Shown: positions 8,049-15,774 of the stretch, piece after piece
Layout: each line of letters begins with the position of its first letter
Numbering within the stretch: the stretch's first letter is position 1
Assembly: GCF_015493435.1 (NCBI RefSeq)
Contig: NZ_WGDD01000014.1
Span: 1-64,000, forward strand
DNA length: 64,000 bases
DNA from: Sulfurovum sp.
GTDB taxonomy: Bacteria; Campylobacterota; Campylobacteria; Campylobacterales; Sulfurovaceae
Direction: 5' to 3'
Made by a program: the position numbers and the translations under genes
Notes under the pieces: generated by a model
What the model saw: only the letters and a program-made list of their open reading frames with translations
Database searches by the model: none
What the model was told of the DNA's origin: nothing

Positions 8049-9109
8049 TTAACAACCTCTACGGTGGCCCCGTCATGCAGCATATAGGCATTTTTCAAAG
8101 CGATTTGATCTTTGGCTTTTAGATGGTCTGTGACCAACACCTTGTCAATCATATCTTTTTGCACGGTGACAAAGTGAAGTGTCGCTTTGCTCTTTTTTAT
8201 GAGAAATATAGCCGGGCGGTTTTGTACCAGGACAATCGCCTCTTTGGGAATGATCCAGCCTTTGGTCTGTGCCGTTTCTATCTGAGCTTCTATACGCAAC
8301 CCAACCGGCAAAGTATGAGAAGGCAAGGCAATCACATTGAGCAGATTGTCACTGCTTTGAGGAAGTATGGCTATAATTTTTGCATCAGCAACAACCCCTT
8401 GCTCTTTTATTTTTACGTTTTGACCGATATGCAGCTCTTTTGCAAAGAGTGGAGAGACAAAAAGCCGTATCTGCACATGGGCATCTATGATCCTGCAAAG
8501 TGTTTGTCCGTAAGAGACATAACTCCCGTCAGGAAGCAGCGAATCTACATATCCGGCTACCGGTGCTTTCACAGTGGAGGAGCTATTTTGAAGTTCCAAT
8601 TTATTCAATGCTATTTTGGCTTGATTGAGGGCAATGCTCCTCTCTTCCAAAAGATTTTGCTGATCCAAAAGTTGGTTTTTTGAGAGGATGCCGAGGTTCA
8701 CCATCTCTTTGGCACTTTGAAGTTTACTTTTTTGTGCAGAAACCTGTTTTTGCAGAAGTTTGATATTTGACTTTAGCATGGTTATGGTGTTTTTTTGTCG
8801 AGCGTTACTGACTGTTGCAACAACATCATCTTTTTGAATCAGTTGGCCATTAAAACTTTTTACATGCAGAATGCCCTCTGATAGTGTATTGATAGTAATC
8901 TTTTGATGGGGCTCTGTAATGCCGGTTACAGTATGACTCATAGGCATACTTGCGATTTTTGGGGAGACAATACTGACTTTAACATGTCGTTCCTGTTTGG
9001 GAACCTGAAGTGCTTTAGCTGTTTCTTCATCATTATCTTCAAAGAAAGAGAAAAGAGAAGAACTAAAAAGAAGTAAAAGGCTGAAGATAAGGAGAGATTG
9101 CCTATTCAT
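8045..9109 (-). CDS. RND periplasmic adaptor (membrane fusion protein)
   Basis: 354 residues. An N-terminal hydrophobic segment (about 5-22) acts as signal or anchor. A lipoyl half-motif lies near 80-105 (S-F-N-G-Q-L-I-Q-K-D-D-V-V), the helical hairpin spans about 110-175, and the second half-motif follows at 'VKAPVAGYVDSLLPDGSYV'. Beta-barrel and membrane-proximal domains follow. It joins the RND pump to the TolC-family channel. It overlaps both neighbours (8 nt with the channel gene, 4 nt with the pump), so it is translationally coupled within the operon. Confidence 0.9.
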   Translation of the reverse strand: MNRQSLLIFSLLLLFSSSLFSFFEDNDEETAKALQVPKQERHVKVSIVSPKIASMPMSHTVTGITEPHQKITINTLSEGILHVKSFNGQLIQKDDVVATVSNARQKNTITMLKSNIKLLQKQVSAQKSKLQSAKEMVNLGILSKNQLLDQQNLLEERSIALNQAKIALNKLELQNSSSTVKAPVAGYVDSLLPDGSYVSYGQTLCRIIDAHVQIRLFVSPLFAKELHIGQNVKIKEQGVVADAKIIAILPQSSDNLLNVIALPSHTLPVGLRIEAQIETAQTKGWIIPKEAIVLVQNRPAIFLIKKSKATLHFVTVQKDMIDKVLVTDHLKAKDQIALKNAYMLHDGATVEVVK

Positions 9110-10304
9110 AAATGATTTTCTCAGAAAGCATATTCAAGATAACAGCATTCTGTATCATCTTGTATTTGGCACTGATCTGTGCTTCATGTGTGGCAAGGCT
9201 CTCTTTTATGGTCTGTAGGTAAGTGTTTAGGTCAACATAGTGTTTCAGGTAGGCTATTCTCATATTTTTTAACGTAACATTGCTGTGTTTCAGGGGTTGG
9301 CGGAGTGAAGCAAATAATTTTTTGGCTGTTTGATATTGGGTTTTCCATGCAATGTACTGTGCTTTTCTTTCTATCTCCAATGCTTTTTTTTGACTCTTTA
9401 TCCTCAACGCATCTACTTTTTGTCTCTCTATATCATGAGTCATCCCACCATCAAAGTGCATACTCAACCCCATGCTCAAAGTATAGTTGTCACCATTGGC
9501 AGTAGGGTCATTGTTGTATTGCTGATTGGCACCGATGATGGCATCTGGCATCCAGCTTTGTTCGATCTGCTTTATTTTTTGTGAGGATTGTTTTGCTCTG
9601 TTGTCATTGAGTTTGAGTTGCGGACTGTGGGCAAGAAAGTGACGAAGATCGCTATGCAGCCCAGTCACAGAGAGGTGGGGAATAGCATGATGCGGGCTGT
9701 AAAGTTTCAGTTGCGCTTTCATCATCGTGACTATTTGCTTTTCCTGGTCTCTTTGTGCCTCTATCAGTGCCATAATATTTTCAAGTCTTGTGAGTTCAAG
9801 CATGGGTACAGTACCCGACTTGACGGCAGATCTGACAGCTTCAATCAAAGTTGCCTGTGTGTGGTACAGCTTTTGGTAGAGTTTCAGTTTCTCTTCACTG
9901 GCTTTACAGGAGGTGACCATATCGACCAGGGAAAGAAAAAGTTTTTCTTTCTGGACTTGAAGCAAAAGCCCGTCCTCTTTCATTTGAAGCTGTATAAGAC
10001 GGATATCTTCTATATTTTTTCCAAAAAGATCGATCGTATCTGTGATACCGATATCGGTATTGTTGAAGTGATGTGCCAAAAGTTTTGCATTGGTTGCACC
10101 GTACATGATGCCTGCATCAAGATTGAGATACCGTTGCTTCTTTTTGGCTTCTATAAGTAACGCTCTTGATTTTTTCTCTAATGTGTACGTGCTTTGGTAA
10201 GAAAGTGTTTTTACTGCCTCTTTGTAGAACGGGATCATACCGCTGCCGGCATTTGCCAAGGTTAGGAAAATAGTCATCAATAAAAAAACAGTAATTTTTT
10301 GCAT
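9102..10304 (-). CDS. TolC family outer-membrane channel protein
   Basis: 400 residues with a signal peptide (about 1-19, ending ...TLANAG). The rest is mostly long helices with two repeats typical of the outer-membrane efflux protein family, including a conserved pattern near 280-300 (N-Y-T-L-S-M-G-L-S-M-H-F-D-G-G) where the second half begins. It forms the trimeric exit duct. It is the first gene of the RND operon; the ATG at 10304 has a strong AAAGGAG site 6 nt upstream. The preceding gap to the histidine kinase gene is only 83 bp and is filled by a TTTCAT-box promoter, which separates this operon from the regulator operon. Confidence 0.9.
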   Translation of the reverse strand: MQKITVFLLMTIFLTLANAGSGMIPFYKEAVKTLSYQSTYTLEKKSRALLIEAKKKQRYLNLDAGIMYGATNAKLLAHHFNNTDIGITDTIDLFGKNIEDIRLIQLQMKEDGLLLQVQKEKLFLSLVDMVTSCKASEEKLKLYQKLYHTQATLIEAVRSAVKSGTVPMLELTRLENIMALIEAQRDQEKQIVTMMKAQLKLYSPHHAIPHLSVTGLHSDLRHFLAHSPQLKLNDNRAKQSSQKIKQIEQSWMPDAIIGANQQYNNDPTANGDNYTLSMGLSMHFDGGMTHDIERQKVDALRIKSQKKALEIERKAQYIAWKTQYQTAKKLFASLRQPLKHSNVTLKNMRIAYLKHYVDLNTYLQTIKESLATHEAQISAKYKMIQNAVILNMLSEKIIYE

Positions 10305-10331
10305 GAATGCTCCTTTTGCATATTTTACTTT

Positions 10332-10364
10332 ATTATGAATAGTGAAAATGAAATGAAAATGAAA
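10332..10364 (-). promoter_or_regulatory. TTTCAT-box promoter of the RND efflux operon
   Basis: Minus strand TTTCAT-TTTCA-TTTCAT (10348-10364), 10 bp, then CATAAT (10332-10337). It sits between the sensor kinase stop and the channel gene start and links the pump to the adjacent two-component system. Confidence 0.78.
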
Positions 10365-10387
10365 TCCCGTACAGGCAATGGCATAAA

Positions 10388-11698
10388 TTACAAAATCACT
10401 TCTACAGTCGTACCAATGTCAAGTTTGGATGTGATGTACAATTCACCCTTATGAAGTTCAATACTGTTCTTAACAATAGAAAGACCAAGCCCAAATCCTT
10501 CTGTTTCTTTATTACGTGATTCATCTACTCTGTAAAAACGGTCTGTGATTTTAGACAAGTTTTTCTGTGCTATGCCTATACCTTCATCTTGGATAATAAA
10601 ATGAATCATCTTCCTTTCCTGCCAAAGTGATATATGAATATTTTTTCCTGGGGATGTATATTTGACAGCATTGTCTATAAGATTTGAAAAAATAGCATTG
10701 ATCAATTCAGGGCTTGCATTTTTTGTTGCTTTTTCAAACCTGATGATTTCCAGGTCAATGTTCTTTGCCAGGGCTTTGGGAAGATACTGATCAACGGTTC
10801 CCAGTAAAATAGCATTTAGGTCGCAGGGGACAAAACTTTGCATTATATTTTCTTTCGAATATTTACTGAGTTGGAGCAACTCTTCTACAATTTTTTGGAT
10901 CTTGTGTGATTCGGACTGTATCATGTTCAAACTCTCTTTATAGTATGCTCTGTCCCGATCTTTTTTGAGAGCCAATTCAATTTTTCCATTGATCACAGTC
11001 AGTGGTGTTTTCAACTCATGTGACACATCACTGTTAAACCTGTCCAGTTTTTCAACACCGTCTTTGAGTCTATCCACCATAGTGTTAAAGGTGTCTATCA
11101 GATTACGAATCTCATCTTCAGATTCCGTAAGCGGTATTTTATTTTGAAAATTGTGAATTGAGATATCTTTTGCCACAGTACTGATGTTCTGTATGGGTTT
11201 TAGAATCTTATTGACCATTTTATTTGCCAATAGCATGAAAAGTAAAAAAAGTATGGATTCCAGGGCTATGATGATAGTAATAACATTTTCAAACCCTTCG
11301 TCAATATCATCTTTAAAAACTGCGATGGCACCGTCAAAAGGTTTTTTGAATTTCAATACATAAAGTGCTGTTTGACTCCCTTTTCTCTCTACAGTAGAAA
11401 AAGGTTTTTTTTTATGAATTATTTTTTCAATACCCTTAAAGTCAAATTCTTTTGTTTTGTATATTGTCTGACTATTTTTCACAATTGCAAAAGGAAACTT
11501 GGCGTGTATGTCGCTAAACTTTGTAGTACTTAAATGCTCTTTGATGTAAAAAGACTGGGAATAAAGACCATTTTTTGTCGTCTCAATCATGCTCTGGTTT
11601 AAAAAATAATAAAATATAAACCCAAAAGCCACAAGCATAAAAAAGGAGATAGTGCCAAACGATAGCAGAACTTTTGTTTTTAAACTTTTATGCTTCAA
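10388..11698 (-). CDS. Sensor histidine kinase of envelope two-component system 1
   Basis: 436 residues. Two membrane helices (about 12-33 and 138-158) enclose a periplasmic sensor loop of roughly 100 residues. Then come a HAMP linker (about 160-215), the dimerisation domain with FNSDVSHELKTPLTV (phospho-acceptor His227), and the ATPase domain with an N-box (N-L-I-D-N-A-V-K-Y-T), D-E-G-I-G-I and a G-F-G-L-G-L-S-I-V box. It phosphorylates the regulator encoded just upstream. The start codon is TTG at 11698, overlapping the regulator's end by 11 nt; alignment with the paralogous kinase at 15761, which also starts with TTG in the same position, supports this start. Operon order is PepSY, regulator, kinase. 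Confidence 0.93.
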   Translation of the reverse strand: MKHKSLKTKVLLSFGTISFFMLVAFGFIFYYFLNQSMIETTKNGLYSQSFYIKEHLSTTKFSDIHAKFPFAIVKNSQTIYKTKEFDFKGIEKIIHKKKPFSTVERKGSQTALYVLKFKKPFDGAIAVFKDDIDEGFENVITIIIALESILFLLFMLLANKMVNKILKPIQNISTVAKDISIHNFQNKIPLTESEDEIRNLIDTFNTMVDRLKDGVEKLDRFNSDVSHELKTPLTVINGKIELALKKDRDRAYYKESLNMIQSESHKIQKIVEELLQLSKYSKENIMQSFVPCDLNAILLGTVDQYLPKALAKNIDLEIIRFEKATKNASPELINAIFSNLIDNAVKYTSPGKNIHISLWQERKMIHFIIQDEGIGIAQKNLSKITDRFYRVDESRNKETEGFGLGLSIVKNSIELHKGELYITSKLDIGTTVEVIL

Positions 11699-12344
11699 TT
11701 TTATATCCCAGCCCTTTAAAATTTTTAATGAAATCCTTACCCAGTTTTTTTCGCATATGGTAAATCGTTACCTCGATAACATTGCTTTGTTTGAAATCTT
11801 CATTTGTCCACAATTGCTCTTCTATCATAAACTTTGAGACATACGAATTTTTTTGCTTTACAAGAAACATCAGAAGCTCATACTCTTTTGCAGTAAGAGG
11901 AACTTTTTCATCGTTCTTTTTGACGGTCTTGTCATTGATGTCGATACTAATATTTTTTATGGTAATGGTATTTTTCCCGTTCGAGACTATCCTTCGGTAA
12001 AGTGCTTCCACTCTGGCCTGTAATTCTTCAAGACTGAATGGTTTGGCAAGGTAGTCGTCTGCACCACTGTTGAGTCCCGTAACCTTGTCTGCTATCTCAC
12101 CTTTTGCAGTCAGCATAAGAACAGGCGTATTGATATCCTGCTTTCTTAAAGAATGCAAAACATCCAGCCCACTCATTTTTGGCAGCATCCAGTCAAGAAT
12201 AATCACATCATAATGGTTCATTGTTGCCAAATATTCGCCATCTTCGCCGTCCTTGGCAACATCAACAATATGATTTTCCTCAACAAAGGCACTTTGCAGA
12301 AGCGAGAGGATGTTTTTATCATCCTCTACGATCAAGATCTTCAT
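11688..12344 (-). CDS. OmpR/PhoB-family response regulator 1
   Basis: 218 residues. The receiver domain (1-115) has the acidic pair near residues 8-9, phospho-acceptor Asp51 in I-I-L-D-W-M-L-P and a conserved Lys in the D-D-Y-L-A-K-P-F motif. A winged-helix DNA-binding domain follows (about 125-218). The predicted recognition helix region is SNVIEVTIYHMRKKLG, almost the same as SNVIQVTIYHLRKKIG in regulator 2, so both probably read the same DNA box. The ATG overlaps the stop of the PepSY gene (TAATG). Its promoter carries the TTTCAT box it is likely to bind, which implies autoregulation. Confidence 0.94.
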   Translation of the reverse strand: MKILIVEDDKNILSLLQSAFVEENHIVDVAKDGEDGEYLATMNHYDVIILDWMLPKMSGLDVLHSLRKQDINTPVLMLTAKGEIADKVTGLNSGADDYLAKPFSLEELQARVEALYRRIVSNGKNTITIKNISIDINDKTVKKNDEKVPLTAKEYELLMFLVKQKNSYVSKFMIEEQLWTNEDFKQSNVIEVTIYHMRKKLGKDFIKNFKGLGYKIEA

Positions 12345-12754
12345 TAATCCTCTTTTTCTTCATCTTTTTCATTGTCGTTTTCATCTTCATGGTCTGGTTT
12401 GTCCACGCTTGAAGTTAAGACCTGAGCAGTTCCGGCATCCACAACAACATTGAAAGTTTTACCATCCTTCTGGAAAACTTCAGCTTCATAAACCAGGTTA
12501 CCCTCTTCATTTTCAAGTTCAACCTTTGTGATTTTGCCTGACAACTTTGCTTCAATCGCAGCAAGAACTTCATTTATGCCAACTTTTGCAGCTTTTATCT
12601 CTTCAGTTTCACTGGCTGTTTCGCTGATCTGTACCGAACTTTGTATCTCTATATCTTTATCATTGTCATCATTGGTCTCAATGTCCCCAGCCATGGCAAC
12701 ACCACTTGCTAAACTGAATGCAAGAAAACTTTTTACTATATATGATTGTTTCAT
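12344..12754 (-). CDS. Periplasmic PepSY-domain protein leading the two-component operon
   Basis: 136 residues: a signal peptide (about 1-22, ...GVAMAG), an acidic linker, one PepSY domain (about 52-113; I-N-E-V-L-A-A-I-E-A-K, then G-K-I-T-K-V-E-L-E, L-V-Y-E-A-E-V-F and V-D-A-G-T-A-Q-V-L), and a very acidic tail of mixed Asp/Glu/Lys that could bind cations. It lies first in the operon and overlaps the regulator gene. This suggests a periplasmic signal partner for the kinase, which is inference from position. Its promoter nearly matches that of the shorter PepSY gene at 4580-4900. Confidence 0.88.
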   Translation of the reverse strand: MKQSYIVKSFLAFSLASGVAMAGDIETNDDNDKDIEIQSSVQISETASETEEIKAAKVGINEVLAAIEAKLSGKITKVELENEEGNLVYEAEVFQKDGKTFNVVVDAGTAQVLTSSVDKPDHEDENDNEKDEEKED

Positions 12755-12805
12755 ATGTGATCCTTTAATGTTTATTTATCAACCAATTGCTTGATCGATA
12801 AAATA

Positions 12806-12838
12806 AGTATAGAAGTCTCAGATGAAACAAAAATGAAT
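12806..12838 (-). promoter_or_regulatory. TTTCAT-box promoter of the PepSY-regulator-kinase operon
   Basis: Minus strand ATTCAT-TTTTG-TTTCAT (12822-12838; first base differs from consensus), 10 bp, then TATACT (12806-12811). It implies feedback control of system 1. Confidence 0.78.
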
Positions 12839-12843
12839 AAGGT

Positions 12844-13788
12844 TTATTTTTTATTTCCAAAATAAGGTCTTGAATAGGGCTGAACATACCCTTGTGTATC
12901 ATAATCATATCCAAACGGAATATAGGTATATGGAAGTTGGTAATAGTTGAAAATTTTGCTCGTCTTTTCCCAGCCTATGGCTTTTAGTACCTCGGATGAA
13001 TTTATCCCGACACCAACATAAACTACACGTTCTTTGTCCAAATAATCTTCATGTGCCTGATATCCTCTTGTGTAATATCCGAGCTGCAGTTCAAGATACT
13101 TCATAGGTGTATCTTCCATACTTTTAAATCCACTGAATTTCAGTGCCATTAAATATTTCATTGAATTGTATTGGGTAAAAAAGTCAACATTGGAATTGAA
13201 ATCAGGTATATATTCCAGACGAAAATCAAGTTTTGATTTTACTGTCGGATATTTTTCCCGGACATAATAGAAAGCTGCACCCACAGTATTCATGATGAGA
13301 TCCTCATAGGAAAATCCCTGTGATGCACTGAACGAATCTCCAACCTCCATCAGTGCCTGGAAGGTCCAGGATGTAAGGGGACCGTATAGCAGGGCTTCAT
13401 CTTCATGCATACCCCAGTATTCATAAAGGGAGGAGAAGCCAAGTGACCATAAATAGGTGGAGTACATATGGCCAAACTTATCGGCACCGCCATACTTTGT
13501 ATCCTTCCCAAACCACCCTTCATTTTTAACAACAGGTTTGATGGTAAAGTAATCCCAAAAAGCCGTCCCCCATGCGGCAACAAGACCAGCACCAATCAGG
13601 TTAGTGTAGAGTACCCGGGTTCTCAATTCTTCATCGGTCAGCGGCTTTTCCGGCTTAAAGAGGATAGCTTCAGTCCATGTTCTTTCCTGTGTTCCTGCCG
13701 CGGTATCTTCTCCTGCTTTTGAATTTGGTATATGCCCACCGGCTATTAAGCTTGCAGATACTACCGGGATCAAAATAAGTTTCTTCAT
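12844..13788 (-). CDS. DUF2279-family exported protein
   Basis: 314 residues with an N-terminal signal sequence (about 1-25) but no lipobox Cys. It resembles the DUF2279 family of predicted periplasmic or outer-membrane-associated proteins: a hydrophobic G-A-G-L-V-A-A-W-G stretch near 70, the K-F-G-H-M-Y-S-T-Y motif near 104-112, and a G-P-L-T-S-W-T-F-Q-A-L-M-E-V-G-D stretch near 136-151. The family function is unknown. The ATG is preceded by GGAGG. It has its own TTTCAT promoter and lies beside the broken PAP2 gene in the same orientation. Confidence 0.8.
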   Translation of the reverse strand: MKKLILIPVVSASLIAGGHIPNSKAGEDTAAGTQERTWTEAILFKPEKPLTDEELRTRVLYTNLIGAGLVAAWGTAFWDYFTIKPVVKNEGWFGKDTKYGGADKFGHMYSTYLWSLGFSSLYEYWGMHEDEALLYGPLTSWTFQALMEVGDSFSASQGFSYEDLIMNTVGAAFYYVREKYPTVKSKLDFRLEYIPDFNSNVDFFTQYNSMKYLMALKFSGFKSMEDTPMKYLELQLGYYTRGYQAHEDYLDKERVVYVGVGINSSEVLKAIGWEKTSKIFNYYQLPYTYIPFGYDYDTQGYVQPYSRPYFGNKK

Positions 13789-13816
13789 TTATATTATCCT
13801 CCAAAAAATTATCGAA

Positions 13817-13849
13817 AGCATACAAAATGAAAATGAAACAAAAATGAAA
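13817..13849 (-). promoter_or_regulatory. TTTCAT-box promoter of the DUF2279 gene
   Basis: Minus strand TTTCAT-TTTTG-TTTCAT (13833-13849), 10 bp, then TATGCT (13817-13822). A further TTTCAT lies inside the 10-bp spacer. Confidence 0.78.
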
Positions 13850-13851
13850 AA

Positions 13852-14238
13852 CTATGCTTTACCACTTGTAATTAAACTGTATACCTTTGTAGTCAGTGCC
13901 AACCTCAGGTGTAATGTCGAGGTTTTTATACGGGCTGGTGAAAAACCAGCTCCGGAGAATGCACTTGAGGTATGTCCGGAAGGGAAGGAATCTGTATTGT
14001 CGCTGTCTGGTCTCTTTTCTCGCACGGTGTACTTCAACGCATAGGTTGCCGCAAGCGTTGTGCCGTATGATTTGTAGAATTGATATTCTCCTTCTTCATC
14101 ATCAAGATAAAGTGTCGCTCCATAAGCACCTACCGGTATAGCCACCGATAATATATCTCCTATTCTTTCTGTATTGCTTTTTGCATACATTGGGTTTGCA
14201 AGTATCAATATCGGTAATGCTGTAAATATTTTTTTCAC
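13852..14238 (-). pseudogene. PAP2-family phosphatase with internal deletion
   Basis: The N-terminal part is normal: GTG start at 14238 with GGAGG upstream, signal peptide (VKKIFTALPILILANPMYA), the KYTVREKRP motif and SFPSGHTSSAFSGA. Just after this, where the third catalytic motif (SR-x5-H-x3-D) should follow, the frame jumps to an unrelated ending. In another frame, 13859-13944 encodes FFTSPYKNLDITPEVGTDYK followed by GIQFNYKW and a stop, which looks like the proper C-terminus of such proteins. About 60 residues including the catalytic His/Asp therefore appear deleted and the frame is shifted. The visible product would be 128 residues and inactive. Its promoter (TTTCAT box) is still intact. 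A GCTGGT-GAAAA-ACCAGC hairpin lies at the junction. Confidence 0.75.
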
Positions 14239-14265
14239 CCTGTCCTCCAAATTTTGCATTGGAGT

Positions 14266-14338
14266 ACTTTATGGTATGAAAATGAAATAAAAATGAAAAT
14301 TTCATTTTCATTTTTATTTCATTTTCGTTGATTATTAT
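14266..14338. promoter_or_regulatory. Divergent promoter with perfect 22-bp inverted repeat of TTTCAT boxes
   Basis: The arms at 14278-14299 and 14305-14326 are perfect reverse complements with a 5-bp spacer, the same design as at 2442-2486. Box 14282-14298 (minus) is followed after 10 bp by TAAAGT (14266-14271) for the PAP2 remnant. Box 14306-14322 (plus) is followed after 10 bp by TATTAT (14333-14338) for the methyltransferase-like gene. Confidence 0.82.
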
Positions 14339-14409
14339 TCCGAAAAGTACGAAAACCAAAGTACCGATAAAGGTGCACTGGCGGAATTTCACATTCATGA
14401 AGGAAAAAA

Positions 14410-15018
14410 ATGAAATCAAAATTTGAAAAATCACGGATACTGATATCCAGAATTATTGTTGTTGCAATATTGGTCTTTTTTATAGTAACAGGAAGTTACT
14501 GGGAAGAAGATCATGGAATGATGTCTTATGTATTGTTTTGCATAGGTGTAATTTTTGTAGGCATTGCTTCATTGGGAAGAATGTGGTGTTCAGTATATAT
14601 CGCTGGCTATAAAGACAATAAACTGATTACAAAGGGACCTTATTCACTCTCGAGAAATCCTTTGTATTTTTTTAGTATGTTAGGTGTGATTGGAATCGGA
14701 TTTGCTACGGAAACCTTTACTTTTCCTTTACTTCTTACAGCACTTTTTGCTATCTATTATCCTTTTGTGATTAAAAGTGAAGAAGCACGTCTCAGAACTT
14801 ATTTTGGGAATGACTTTGAAGATTATGTTAAAAAAGTTCCTGCTTTTTTCCCAAGATTTTCATCTTTTGATGAGCCGTCTCAGTATATGATGAATCCTGC
14901 TGTATATAGAAATCATATTTTTAGCGCATTGTGGTTCATTTGGATAGTTGGAATATTTAAAGTCGTTGAAGGTTTGAAAGAACTTGGATTTTTTGGTCAT
15001 TTATGGATAATTTATTAG
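14410..15018 (+). CDS. Isoprenylcysteine carboxyl methyltransferase-like membrane protein
   Basis: 202 residues with about four or five membrane helices. The SAM-binding C-terminal half has G-P-Y-S-L-S-R-N-P-L-Y (about 77-87) and later the E-E-A-R-L-R-T-Y-F-G region (about 125-134), the hallmark of the ICMT/PEMT superfamily. Bacterial members methylate small lipids or unknown membrane substrates, and the true substrate here is unknown. Start ATG with AAGGAA 6 nt upstream. Its promoter is shared with the PAP2 remnant through a bidirectional TTTCAT operator, so a role in envelope lipid modification is plausible (inference). Confidence 0.82.
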   Translation: MKSKFEKSRILISRIIVVAILVFFIVTGSYWEEDHGMMSYVLFCIGVIFVGIASLGRMWCSVYIAGYKDNKLITKGPYSLSRNPLYFFSMLGVIGIGFATETFTFPLLLTALFAIYYPFVIKSEEARLRTYFGNDFEDYVKKVPAFFPRFSSFDEPSQYMMNPAVYRNHIFSALWFIWIVGIFKVVEGLKELGFFGHLWIIY

Positions 15019-15075
15019 CCAACCTGTAGAGAACCTCTCATATAAAAATTTCGGAATAGGGTGCAGTCAATTGCT

Positions 15076-15108
15076 CTTCATCCCCATTTCATTTATACAT
15101 TATATAAT
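15076..15108 (+). promoter_or_regulatory. TTTCAT-box promoter of two-component system 2
   Basis: CTTCAT-CCCCA-TTTCAT (15076-15092), 10 bp, then TATAAT (15103-15108). The ATG follows 6 nt after the -10, so the message is likely leaderless. Confidence 0.76.
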
Positions 15109-15114
15109 TAAGTC

Positions 15115-15774
15115 ATGAAAATCTTAATTATAGAAGATGATGCACATATCCTTTCTCTTTTAACAAGAGGATTCAGCGAAGACGGGCATCTTGTAGAAAG
15201 CAGTATGGAGGGGGAAGAGGGGGAGTATATGGCAGGTGAAAATGCTTATGACATCATCGTACTCGACTGGATGCTGCCTGGAAAAAATGGACTGAAAATT
15301 TTACAAAGTTTACGTCAAAAGAAAATAAAAACCCCCATTATCATGCTTACAGCAAAAGGTGAAACAGAAGACAAAGTGGCTGCATTGAGAGCAGGTGCAG
15401 ATGATTATCTGGCTAAACCTTTTGCGTACGAAGAGCTGCTGGCAAGAATAGGGGCACTCTACAGAAGAAGTGCTATGGAAGGCAGCAATACTGTTGATAT
15501 TCAGAATATCACGCTTGATCTTGACGCAAAAACTGTCCAAAAAGAGGGTAAAGTACTTTTGTTAAGCCAAAAAGAATTTGAACTTTTACTCTTTCTTGTC
15601 AAACATAAAAACAGTATGGTAACCAATGCCATGATAGAAGAACAGCTTTGGAGCAATGAGACTGCTGTCAACAGCAATGTGATACAGGTAACGATCTATC
15701 ACTTGAGAAAAAAAATAGGGAAAGATCTGATCAGGAGTTTCAGGGGACTGGGGTACAAAATTGAAAGCCGATAG
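15115..15774 (+). CDS. OmpR/PhoB-family response regulator 2
   Basis: 219 residues, clearly paralogous to regulator 1: acidic residues at 8-9, phospho-acceptor Asp51 in I-V-L-D-W-M-L-P, D-D-Y-L-A-K-P-F, and a winged-helix domain ending in RGLGYKIESR. The recognition helix region SNVIQVTIYHLRKKIG differs from regulator 1 only conservatively. No Shine-Dalgarno is seen; TATAAT lies exactly 6 nt before the ATG, so translation is probably leaderless. It overlaps the kinase gene by 14 nt. Its own promoter has the shared TTTCAT box, which allows auto- and cross-regulation between the two systems. Confidence 0.94.
   Translation: MKILIIEDDAHILSLLTRGFSEDGHLVESSMEGEEGEYMAGENAYDIIVLDWMLPGKNGLKILQSLRQKKIKTPIIMLTAKGETEDKVAALRAGADDYLAKPFAYEELLARIGALYRRSAMEGSNTVDIQNITLDLDAKTVQKEGKVLLLSQKEFELLLFLVKHKNSMVTNAMIEEQLWSNETAVNSNVIQVTIYHLRKKIGKDLIRSFRGLGYKIESR

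Noticed and set aside
14278-14326. A/T-rich ATGAAA repeats read as a simple low-complexity repeat
   Set aside because: The 11-bp period, perfect symmetry and exact 10-bp distance to the -10 boxes match seven other promoters.
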